Both the position numbers and the translations under genes were made by a program. From Lachnospiraceae bacterium (lineage in GTDB: Bacteria; Bacillota; Clostridia; Lachnospirales; Lachnospiraceae), in contig JAGBNK010000016.1 of assembly GCA_017634455.1 (NCBI GenBank), positions 1 through 35,853 of the forward strand: a stretch of 35,853 nucleotides of DNA, given 5' to 3'. How positions within the stretch are numbered: position 1 is the stretch's first letter; each line of letters opens with the position of its first letter. The notes under the pieces are model-generated. The model had not been told where the DNA came from, did no database searches, and saw nothing but the letters and a program-made list of their open reading frames with translations. Below are positions 26,628-34,414 of this stretch, in pieces.

Positions 26628-27821
26628 TTAATCAGCAACAACATGAATAGTCTCTGTAGTATTAATAGCCTCTTCCATCAAACCATCAATTACATCTGCA
26701 AGCTTTGTTTCTGACTTCTTGATAACATTAATATTTGGCTTTGTAACAGGATGCTTTGCAACAAATATTGTACAGCAATCCTCATATGGCAGAATCGATG
26801 TCTCATATGTTCCAATCTTCTCAGAAATATTTACAATCTCAAGCTTATCCATACCAATAAGTGGACGATAAACTGGCATTGTACATACTTCATTTGTGGC
26901 AGCAAGGGACTGCATAGTCTGAGAAGCTACCTGTCCAATTGACTCACCTGTAATTAGTCCCAGACATCCATCTTCATATGCAAAATGTTCTGCAATCTTC
27001 ATCATATATCTACGCATAATAATTGTAAGTTCTTCATGAGGACATTTCTCATAAATCGCCAGCTGAATATCTGTAAAATTAACTATGTGCAAATCGATTG
27101 GTCCTGTATATACAGAAATCTCTTTGGCAAGATCAACAACCTTCTGCTTAGCTCTCTCAGAAGTATATGGTGGCGCATGGAAATATGTAGCCTTGATTCC
27201 AACTCCACGCTTCGAAATCATGTAACCTGCAACAGGGCTATCAATTCCACCTGAGAGGAGCAGCATAGCATCTCCAGCTGTACCCACTGGCATTCCACCT
27301 GGACCTGCAATCTCCTCTGAATAGAAACTGATTTCTTCTCTAATCTCCACATTTAATACAATATCAGGATTATGTACATCTACAGACATTTCTGTAAATG
27401 CATCCAAAATCTTGCCACCAAGTTCTGCATTGATTTCCATTGAATCCATTGGATAGTTCTTTCTTGCTCTTCTAGCCTTTACCTTGAAAGTCTTGTTCTT
27501 GTCAGGATAAATGCGATTCATATAAGCAATAACATCCTCAGCAAGTTTATCAAAGCCTTCGTCCTCTACTTTGACGCATGGACAGAAGCCTGTAATACCA
27601 AATACATGACTCAGAGCTTCAACAGCTTCGTCATAGTCATAGTCCCCATCAGTCTCCACGAAGACTCTACCCTGCTGCTTAATTACAGAGAATTTGCCGT
27701 CTACATGGCGAAGGGCATACTTGATTTGGCGAACCAGTGCATCTTCAAAGACGTAACGGTTCTTTCCTTTTATTGCGATTTCCGCATATTTAATGAGGAA
27801 TACTTTATACATATTGTTCAT
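26628..27821 (-). CDS. thiI: tRNA 4-thiouridine synthase / thiazole sulfur transfer protein (ThiI)
   Basis: Makes 4-thiouridine at tRNA position 8 and may supply sulfur for thiamine. The 397-residue protein has an N-terminal ferredoxin-like plus THUMP region (about 1-165). The PP-loop ATP pyrophosphatase motif LLLSGGIDSPVAGY follows (SGGIDS at 190-195). A catalytic cysteine lies in EDCC (349-350). There is no C-terminal rhodanese domain, as in Bacillus ThiI, which instead receives sulfur directly from a dedicated desulfurase. Such a gene lies upstream, separated by 269 bases with a long hairpin. AAGGA lies seven bases before the ATG at 27821. Confidence 0.96.
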   Translation of the reverse strand: MNNMYKVFLIKYAEIAIKGKNRYVFEDALVRQIKYALRHVDGKFSVIKQQGRVFVETDGDYDYDEAVEALSHVFGITGFCPCVKVEDEGFDKLAEDVIAYMNRIYPDKNKTFKVKARRARKNYPMDSMEINAELGGKILDAFTEMSVDVHNPDIVLNVEIREEISFYSEEIAGPGGMPVGTAGDAMLLLSGGIDSPVAGYMISKRGVGIKATYFHAPPYTSERAKQKVVDLAKEISVYTGPIDLHIVNFTDIQLAIYEKCPHEELTIIMRRYMMKIAEHFAYEDGCLGLITGESIGQVASQTMQSLAATNEVCTMPVYRPLIGMDKLEIVNISEKIGTYETSILPYEDCCTIFVAKHPVTKPNINVIKKSETKLADVIDGLMEEAINTTETIHVVAD

Positions 27822-27878
27822 AGTTATTTCCTTTCTTCGTGTTTATATCTATTTATATCTATTTTTATCTAATAATCC

Positions 27879-28020
27879 GCGATTTACTCCTGCTATATTA
27901 TTGCTGGAACGCTCTCGCTACAGAGAAAACACAGCAGTACTAAATTCGCACTCATTCTTCGCGCTCATTAAGTGCTGGTGTTTTCTATGTTCCTGCAATA
28001 ATACAGCAGAAGTAAACCGC
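27879..28020 (-). repeat. Long imperfect hairpin between nifS and thiI
   Basis: The arms 27879-27910 and 27989-28020 pair at 28 of 32 positions. The inner segment 27924-27932 pairs exactly with 27978-27986, and a looser stem continues inward. Three of the four outer-arm differences become G-U wobbles on the minus-strand transcript, the strand of nifS and thiI. A direct repeat of the inner part (27925-27949) recurs at 28068-28091, touching the nifS stop. The rest of the 269-base gap has no gene. Confidence 0.8.
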
Positions 28021-28090
28021 TAGTATAATCCATACTACTAAATTACTGCATCTATAAAATACCAACTGAAAACGCAGCAGCACTAACTCG

Positions 28091-29245
28091 CTAGTGGCGG
28101 GTGTACTTGGACAGCATTGGAACCAGCTCTTTGAGGGCTGATACAGCATAATCAACTTCTTCTTCTGTAGTATGAATTGAGAAGCTGAATCTAACAGTAG
28201 AATCCAGAAGCTTCTGGTCCAAGCCAATTGCCTTTAAAGTCTTGCTTATAGAAGGCTTATTAGATGAACAAGCACTACCAGCGGATACATATATACCTCT
28301 ATCTTCCAATGCATGAAGCAAAACTTCTGCTCTCACTCCAGACACGCTCACACTTATAATGTGAGGTGCTCCGCTGTGATCCAATGGACCATTTACAGTT
28401 ACACCATCAATCTTCGTAACCTCTGAGATAAATCTGTCTCTCAGTTTATACATTCTATCTATATTATTATCAAAGTCGGCATATATTTCTCTGGCAGCAA
28501 CACCAAGGCCGGCAATTGCAGGTACATTTTCCGTACCAGATCTCATACCCCACTCTTGACCACCACCGAGAATAATAGGTTTCAACTTAATCTTGTCTTT
28601 CACAAACAAGAATCCGCTTCCCTTCGGTCCATGAATCTTATGACCGCTGACAGACAACATATCCACCCCAATCTTCTTAGGATAGATTCTAAACTTACCA
28701 TAGGACTGAATTGCATCCACATGGAATACGCATTCCTTGTTTACTGATTTTACAATCTCAGCAATTTCTTCAATTGGCTGAACAGCACCAATTTCATTAT
28801 TTACATGCATCACTGAAACCAAAATGGTATCTTCTGTCATAGCATCTCGCAAAGCATTCAAATCCACCCGTCCCAGATTATCAACTGGCAAATAAGTCAC
28901 TTCAAATCCATTATCCTCAAGATATGCAAATGGATTGGCAACAGATGGATGTTCAATCATTGTTGTAATAACCTTGTTACCACTTCTACGATAAGCTCTT
29001 GCAACTCCTATAATCGCCAGATTATTGCTTTCTGTTCCACCAGATGTGAAATATATCTCTTTGTCATTTACCTTCAATGTCTTGGCAATCTCGCTTCGAG
29101 CTGCCTTCACATAATTCTCACCTTCCATCCCTTTGTTATGAAGTGAGGATGGATTTCCAAAGTCTTCCTGGAGTACTTTGGTCATTATCTTCACAGCTTC
29201 ATCACTGCATCTAGTTGTCGCTGAATTGTCTAAGTATGCTTCCAT
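28091..29245 (-). CDS. Cysteine desulfurase (NifS/IscS family)
   Basis: PLP-dependent enzyme that removes sulfur from cysteine as an enzyme-bound persulfide. The 384-residue protein starts MEAYLDNSATT. It has TSGGTESNN (67-75), the PLP lysine Lys203 in SGHKIHGPKG, and the catalytic Cys326 in SAGSACSSN. The neighbouring thiI without rhodanese domain parallels Bacillus nifZ-thiI, so its main job is probably tRNA thiolation, though supply to Fe-S assembly is also possible. AAGGAA lies six bases before the ATG. Long hairpins flank the gene on both sides. Confidence 0.93.
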   Translation of the reverse strand: MEAYLDNSATTRCSDEAVKIMTKVLQEDFGNPSSLHNKGMEGENYVKAARSEIAKTLKVNDKEIYFTSGGTESNNLAIIGVARAYRRSGNKVITTMIEHPSVANPFAYLEDNGFEVTYLPVDNLGRVDLNALRDAMTEDTILVSVMHVNNEIGAVQPIEEIAEIVKSVNKECVFHVDAIQSYGKFRIYPKKIGVDMLSVSGHKIHGPKGSGFLFVKDKIKLKPIILGGGQEWGMRSGTENVPAIAGLGVAAREIYADFDNNIDRMYKLRDRFISEVTKIDGVTVNGPLDHSGAPHIISVSVSGVRAEVLLHALEDRGIYVSAGSACSSNKPSISKTLKAIGLDQKLLDSTVRFSFSIHTTEEEVDYAVSALKELVPMLSKYTRH

Positions 29246-29321
29246 TTCTATTTCCTTCTTATAGATTAGTTGTTTTTATAAAATGTTGTAAGTTGATCAC
29301 TTTAGTTTCATGGCTTGTTTT

Positions 29322-29566
29322 GCCGACGGGCGCCTTAGCTATTTTATTTATGATTAGCAAGGCCCTTGGAGGCACAAGCTTTGAAGAACTATAATCAATA
29401 GCCGACGAAGTACTGTTCGACGCTCAATCAAGGCTATTAGAACTTGCTTGCAAGTTCTTAGGCTTGATGAGCTAGTTTACGAGGAGGCATTGATTATTTC
29501 TGAAAAAGTGAAGTGGCTCCTAGTAGCCTTAGCTTATAAATAAAATAGCCAAGGCACCCGAGGCGC
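29322..29566 (-). repeat. 245-base imperfect hairpin in the rsmE-nifS gap
   Basis: The 329-base gap 29246-29574 has no gene. Most of it is one long inverted repeat. Outer arms 29327-29350 and 29537-29560 differ at two of 24 positions; both differences become G-U wobbles on the minus-strand transcript. The arms continue inward with bulges through a shared ATAATCAAT. They close at an exact 8-bp stem (29439-29446 with 29451-29458) around a CTTG loop. The element begins about nine bases after the rsmE stop. It may be a MITE-like insertion or a structured RNA. Confidence 0.85.
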
Positions 29567-29574
29567 GAAAAGCG

Positions 29575-30303
29575 CTACTCCTCACAGGCAAGCATCACCA
29601 TAGTCATAGATGCTATGGCAGCTGTATCAGTTCTAAGTATTCGCTTGCCAAGAGATATAATATCCATATCAGAAACCATATCAATCTCCTCGTCAGCAAA
29701 GCCCCCTTCAGGCCCAATCATAATACTGATGGACTCAGCCTCCGGCAATTTCGCCATAGCCGCTGTTGTTGCAGCCATTCCCTCCTTGCACTCATAAGGC
29801 ACCAGATTCACATCACAACTTCTGGCATATTCCACAGCTTCCTTATAAGTCATCACATCATGAACCGTCGGTATTATACTTCTCTTGGACTGCTTTGCTG
29901 CAGTCTCAGCAATTGTCTGATATCGCTCAATGCGTTTCTTCTTTTTCTTGTCATCAAGCTTCACCACACAGTATTTCATCTCCACAGGAATAATCTCATA
30001 GACTCCAAGCTCAACAGCCTTCTCTATGACAGTTTCCATTCTATCTCCCTTTGGAATCGCCTGAAACAGATATATTCGCTGCTTCAATTCTGTAGATGGA
30101 ACTTCTTCCAAAATATTTAAAACCACCTGAGACTCATCTATAGCTGTAATCTCACCCAAGTAGTTCTCACCTTCATGGGTACTGATTCGAATAACTTCTC
30201 CCGGTTGCATGCGCAGCACTTTGTTCAAATGTCGCACATCATCACCTGTGATTACCGTCTCTGTATTTATTTGTACATTTTGATTAACAAAAATCTGTTG
30301 CAT
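29575..30303 (-). CDS. rsmE: 16S rRNA (uracil-1498-N3)-methyltransferase (RsmE)
   Basis: SPOUT-family methyltransferase that makes m3U1498 in 16S rRNA of the 30S subunit. The 242-residue protein has the N-terminal PUA-like part with HLNKVLRMQPGE. FQAIPKGDRMETVIEKAVELGV (80-101) and the SAM-binding knot IGPEGGF (196-202) with LGKRILRTDTA (218-228) follow. It follows prmA after 45 bases, as in Bacillus yqeT-yqeU. The ribosome binding site is weak (AGG). Confidence 0.96.
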   Translation of the reverse strand: MQQIFVNQNVQINTETVITGDDVRHLNKVLRMQPGEVIRISTHEGENYLGEITAIDESQVVLNILEEVPSTELKQRIYLFQAIPKGDRMETVIEKAVELGVYEIIPVEMKYCVVKLDDKKKKKRIERYQTIAETAAKQSKRSIIPTVHDVMTYKEAVEYARSCDVNLVPYECKEGMAATTAAMAKLPEAESISIMIGPEGGFADEEIDMVSDMDIISLGKRILRTDTAAIASMTMVMLACEE

Positions 30304-30348
30304 TATTCAATACCTATATTTATAAAATGCTACTTATACATCTGAAAA

Positions 30349-31368
30349 CTATTTACGGGCTGTCACACTTCTCCACTCACCCTGAGCAGTAGTTGACACA
30401 ATGGTAAGGCCAGCATTCATCAGAGCCTTCTTCACTTCTTCTTCCTTGAAATCAATAATACCAGAAGTAATAATATAAGCTCCTTCCTTCATAGTTGCAG
30501 CCAAAGCTGGCGCCATTGGAATAATGATATCTGCCAAAATATTGGCTACAACAATATCATACCTAGCCTCTCCGACCTGCTTCTGTAAATCTACATCATC
30601 AATTAGATTTCCTACGTAGAAATCCCCCAAATCATGTGATAAATGATTTACATCAAAGTTAGAATAAGTTGAATCTATGCAATCCTGCTCAATATCAGTA
30701 CCTGTCACATGAGATGCACCAAGTTTTAGAGCAACCACAGACAAGATTCCACTTCCGCATCCTACATCCAAAACCTCTGGTGTATCCATATTCAAGGTTG
30801 AATCAACCTTTGGAGCATAGGGGAAATCTCCCACAGTTATGTATCTGTCGCTACCAATAATCTGTTGCAATTGCTTAATCACTAACTGAGTAGACTCGTG
30901 CTTACCTGTTCCAAAGGATATACCCGGATCAATCTCAATCATTGTCTTGTCCCCTAGATCCTCTGGTGCCTCCTCCCATGTTGGCTTGATAAATATATTA
31001 CCAATCTCAAATGATGAGAAGAAATCTTTCCATTTATCACGCCAATCAACTTCATCTGATACATCAGAATCAATTGTGCCAGCACCTACATTAGTATATG
31101 CTCGCATAGCTTCTAACTCTGCAGCAATATTTTCCAGAAGCTCACTTGCGTCTGTTCCCTCTTCCAAATAGAAACTTACATGACTTGTACCATCATCTGC
31201 TTCCATATCAGGCTGAAGCTCCTCAAAAACTCCACCTTGTCTGTCTCCGTCTGGAATGAATACATTGTTGTCAATTTCCACGCTATAGATTTCATAGTCA
31301 GCCAGCATCGCTGTAACTATCTCCTGAGCCTCTGTTGTTGTATTTATAGTATATTTATTCCATTTCAT
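30349..31368 (-). CDS. prmA: Ribosomal protein L11 methyltransferase (PrmA)
   Basis: Methylates ribosomal protein L11. The 339-residue protein has IDPGISFGTGKHEST (146-160), the SAM motif LDVGCGSGILS (200-210) and VVANILADIIIPMAP. About 25 extra residues (172-197, with FPYAPKVDS) lie between the FGTGKH motif and the SAM motif. The start at 31368 has GGAG nine bases upstream; a GTG five codons earlier is in frame but overlaps that site. It sits between a GH1 gene and rsmE, whereas dnaJ usually precedes prmA directly. Confidence 0.95.
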   Translation of the reverse strand: MKWNKYTINTTTEAQEIVTAMLADYEIYSVEIDNNVFIPDGDRQGGVFEELQPDMEADDGTSHVSFYLEEGTDASELLENIAAELEAMRAYTNVGAGTIDSDVSDEVDWRDKWKDFFSSFEIGNIFIKPTWEEAPEDLGDKTMIEIDPGISFGTGKHESTQLVIKQLQQIIGSDRYITVGDFPYAPKVDSTLNMDTPEVLDVGCGSGILSVVALKLGASHVTGTDIEQDCIDSTYSNFDVNHLSHDLGDFYVGNLIDDVDLQKQVGEARYDIVVANILADIIIPMAPALAATMKEGAYIITSGIIDFKEEEVKKALMNAGLTIVSTTAQGEWRSVTARK

Positions 31369-31468
31369 ATTTTTACACTCCACTTTCTAAATCAGATTCA
31401 CTTTATCCAAAACATTTATATCAGAATCATTTATATGAACCTTGATAAATATTAATAGCATCTACCAC

Positions 31469-31518
31469 AAAAGAGGCTTCTGCCTTGGCAGGTTTATCAC
31501 CTTCCAGCAAAAGCCTCT
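31469..31518 (-). terminator. Probable terminator after the GH1 gene
   Basis: A 12-bp stem with one wobble (31472-31483 with 31507-31518) encloses a 23-base loop. On the minus strand it is followed by TTTT. It lies about 95 bases after the GH1 stop and upstream of prmA. Confidence 0.65.
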
Positions 31519-31612
31519 AAAAAATCCTATTATCTGCCTATGAAATAATAATAAAATCAGCGTATTTTGTCAATATTTCCAAGCTTATGTACCCATTTTT
31601 AGGCAATTATGT

Positions 31613-32950
31613 TTACAAGCTTCCAAGGAGCTTCAAACTATCCTTTGGAATTCTCTTCATTGTGCTTCTATCAACAGCAATAAGACCAAATGTCATACTG
31701 AATCCCTTCTGCCATTCGAAGTTATCCATAAGCGACCAGTGCATATATCCCTTTACAGGAATTCCATCAGCAATACATTTTGCCAGCTCATCCGTAGCCA
31801 CCTTGATATACTCCTGACGTCTTGTATCATCACTTGTTGCAATACCATTTTCTGTAACAATGATATCTCCCTTGAAATCCTTGGCTACACGACGGACACA
31901 CTCAGCAATCGCCTGTGGATAATACTCGTAATCCATCTGTGTAAGCTCTACTCCTTCTGGAGTATATTTATTGCCCTGAGAATCAAAGCACTGACGAGTA
32001 TAAGACTGAGCTCCAAGGAAATCATCATCCTTGATATATGGTAAATAATGTCCAAACTCCTCATCCCACTCTTTATCAGCAGCAGCTTCTCCACCTGCCT
32101 CTGGCTGCATAGCATGAAGTGACAGAGTAATTCCAACCTTGATATCAGGATTTACTGACTTGATTGCAGCCTTTGCAGCCTGATGAGCCTTCATAACCAG
32201 AATATCTCCTTCTGGAGTACAAGCTGATACAAATGTATGTACAGCTCTTGGATCCTTGAAACCAAACGCCTCTGCTGATTCCATAGCACCAAGCATCATG
32301 GCATTGGCACCCTGATTCAGATTCAAACCAACCTGTACATCGCCTTCCTTTGGTGCAGCCTCTGTCTTGTTCTCAGCCTTGACTTCTTCATTAGCTGAAC
32401 TCTGTGGCATCTTGCCAGCGCCACCCATCATAGCGGCATAACGAGCCATAATAGCCTGAAGCTGCAATCTCATATTAGCTTCATTGATTGTACAGATATA
32501 TTTAAGCTCAGAGCCAAGCTGCTCTGTAATATATTTGGCATAATTTGCAAAGAGATCTACAACCTCTGGATTCTCCCATCCGCCTAAGCTAATAAGCCAT
32601 GCTGGAGATGTGAAATGCATCAATGTAACAATAGGCTCAACACCATTTTCCTTGCAACACTTAATAACCTGACGATAATGCTCTACTTCCTTCTCATCGA
32701 ACTCGCCCTGCTTCGGCTCAATTCTAGCCCATTCAATAGAGAATCTATATGCATTAAGCCCAGCCTCAGCCATAAGCTTAATATCTTCCTCGTATCTGTT
32801 ATAATGGTCAACCGCATCACCTGATGGCTCTACGAAGCTAGAGTGTGGTAAATGTTCCTGTACCCAATAATCACTATGAATATTATTTCCTTCAACCTGA
32901 TGCGCTGCTGTTGATGCACCAATCATAAATCCCTGTGGAAACTTGCTCAT
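31613..32950 (-). CDS. Glycoside hydrolase family 1 beta-glucosidase
   Basis: A 445-residue cytoplasmic GH1 enzyme cleaving beta-linked glucosides or galactosides. It begins FPQGFMIGASTAAHQVEG. The acid/base is Glu157 in TINEAN (most GH1 enzymes read NEP). The nucleophile is Glu367 in VTENG, and HWSLMDNFEWQKGF (404-417) lines the sugar site. The C-terminal region lacks the Ser-Lys-Tyr pattern of 6-phospho-glucosidases, so a non-phosphorylated substrate is likely. Residues about 180-205 form an acidic, low-complexity insertion. GGAGG lies eight bases before the ATG at 32950. It stands between dnaJ and prmA, flanked by terminators. Confidence 0.92.
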   Translation of the reverse strand: MSKFPQGFMIGASTAAHQVEGNNIHSDYWVQEHLPHSSFVEPSGDAVDHYNRYEEDIKLMAEAGLNAYRFSIEWARIEPKQGEFDEKEVEHYRQVIKCCKENGVEPIVTLMHFTSPAWLISLGGWENPEVVDLFANYAKYITEQLGSELKYICTINEANMRLQLQAIMARYAAMMGGAGKMPQSSANEEVKAENKTEAAPKEGDVQVGLNLNQGANAMMLGAMESAEAFGFKDPRAVHTFVSACTPEGDILVMKAHQAAKAAIKSVNPDIKVGITLSLHAMQPEAGGEAAADKEWDEEFGHYLPYIKDDDFLGAQSYTRQCFDSQGNKYTPEGVELTQMDYEYYPQAIAECVRRVAKDFKGDIIVTENGIATSDDTRRQEYIKVATDELAKCIADGIPVKGYMHWSLMDNFEWQKGFSMTFGLIAVDRSTMKRIPKDSLKLLGSL

Positions 32951-33072
32951 AAATAATACCTCCAATTTCTATAATCATATATTGCTTCACCTACATATAT
33001 TTAAAATGACATTCAAAGAGTTATATCATTTTCCAAAATTAATAGGCAATCTATTTGGCAATTTAATTATAT

Positions 33073-33113
33073 AAAAAAAGCAAATTTTCCAAGTACAGAA
33101 AATTTGCTTTTTT
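33073..33113 (-). terminator. Strong terminator after dnaJ
   Basis: A perfect 16-bp stem (33074-33089 with 33098-33113) has an 8-base loop and T-runs on both strands, so it could work in both directions. It lies about 50 bases after the dnaJ stop. The rest of the gap down to GH1 (32951-33072) is AT-rich and presumably holds the GH1 promoter; I cannot pick it out. Confidence 0.9.
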
Positions 33114-33160
33114 AGTCATTATTTTGTCAAAGTAGTTATATTTTATAAAATCATAGACTC

Positions 33161-34324
33161 TTATAAATCGTCAACAGCATCCTTTAACTTATCCATGAAG
33201 CCCTTCTTCTTCTTTTCAGACTTCACTTCTGTTCCGCCCGGCTTCAATGTCTCACCAGTCTGCTCATCGAATTTTCTCAAAGCGGCCTTGGCTTCAGCAT
33301 TTAAGTTAGTTGGAACCTGTACAATCAATGTGACATATTGATCGCCACGGATATCTTTGTTTCTAAGAGAAGGAATACCCTTGCCGCGAAGTCTGATTCT
33401 AGTGTTGGTCTGTGTTCCAGCCTTCACTTCATATACGACCTTACCATCAAGTGTATCAATCAATACTTCTCCACCAAGTGCTGCCTGAGCAAATGATATT
33501 GGAGCATTAGAATATACATCAGTTCCCTGTCTCTGTAAAATAGGATGATCTTTGACAATAACCTGAACTAACAAGTCTCCTCTAGGGCCACCGTTAATAC
33601 CAGGTTCACCTTTATCTCTTATACGTACACTCTGTCCATTATCAATTCCGGCTGGGATTGATACAGAGATTTTCTTCTTCTTGGAAATAAAGCCTATACC
33701 CTGACAGTCACTACATTTCTCCTTGATAACCTGACCACTTCCCTGACAATCAGGGCAAGTAGTAACCTGTTGCATAACACCAAAGAATGACTGTGTCTGA
33801 GATACAATCTTACCTTTTCCACCACATTTCTTACATGTTTCCTTTGAAGTACCAGGCTTAGCACCTGTTCCATGACAAGTTGGGCATTCATCCTTGAGAT
33901 ATAATTCTAACTCTTTCTCACATCCAAAAGCTGCCTCTTCAAAAGAGATAGTAACTCTAGCGCGAATATTCTGTCCCTTCATTGGGCCATTGCTAGATCT
34001 ACGAGATCCACCACCGAATATATCTCCAAATATATCCCCAAAGATATCGCCGAAGTCCATACCTGAGAAATCAAATCCCTGTCCACCCATACTACCATCA
34101 AAAGCAGCATGTCCGTACTGGTCATATTGTCTTCTCTTATCAGGATCACTTAATACAGCATAAGCCTCTTGACACTCTTTGAACTTCTCCTCAGCTTCAG
34201 GATCATCAGGATGCATATCCGGATGATATTTCTTGGCAGTTTTTCTAAATGCCTTCTTTATCTCATCATCAGATGCTCCTTTTGCAACCCCCAGCACCTC
34301 ATAATAATCGCGTTTGTCAGCCAT
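33161..34324 (-). CDS. dnaJ: Chaperone protein DnaJ
   Basis: Hsp40 co-chaperone that delivers substrates to DnaK and stimulates its ATPase. The 387-residue protein has the J domain (1-70, HPD at 34-36) and a Gly/Phe-rich linker with a threefold GDIF repeat (92-103). Four zinc-binding CxxCxGxG repeats (147-211) and the C-terminal substrate-binding domains follow. AAGG lies seven bases before the ATG. It follows dnaK by 90 bases; a hairpin lies in that gap. Confidence 0.98.
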   Translation of the reverse strand: MADKRDYYEVLGVAKGASDDEIKKAFRKTAKKYHPDMHPDDPEAEEKFKECQEAYAVLSDPDKRRQYDQYGHAAFDGSMGGQGFDFSGMDFGDIFGDIFGDIFGGGSRRSSNGPMKGQNIRARVTISFEEAAFGCEKELELYLKDECPTCHGTGAKPGTSKETCKKCGGKGKIVSQTQSFFGVMQQVTTCPDCQGSGQVIKEKCSDCQGIGFISKKKKISVSIPAGIDNGQSVRIRDKGEPGINGGPRGDLLVQVIVKDHPILQRQGTDVYSNAPISFAQAALGGEVLIDTLDGKVVYEVKAGTQTNTRIRLRGKGIPSLRNKDIRGDQYVTLIVQVPTNLNAEAKAALRKFDEQTGETLKPGGTEVKSEKKKKGFMDKLKDAVDDL

Positions 34325-34349
34325 AACTATACCTTTCTACGACTAAATC

Positions 34350-34372
34350 CCTCCCTCCAAAACAGAGGGAAG
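34350..34372 (-). other. Hairpin in the dnaK-dnaJ gap
   Basis: An 8-bp stem with one G-U pair (34350-34357 with 34365-34372) and 7-base loop lies upstream of dnaJ. No T-run follows on the minus strand, so it is more likely an RNA-stability or partial read-through element than a terminator. Confidence 0.5.
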
Positions 34373-34414
34373 GATAGATAGTCTATTATTTCTACTAAAT
34401 ATTATTTTAAATAA

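Noticed and set aside
26985..27254. Plus-strand frame opposite thiI
   Set aside because: Entirely antisense to conserved ThiI motifs, with no family resemblance.
27879..28020. CRISPR array or tRNA in the nifS-thiI gap
   Set aside because: No regular repeat-spacer periodicity and no cloverleaf; the repeats form an inverted-repeat hairpin instead.
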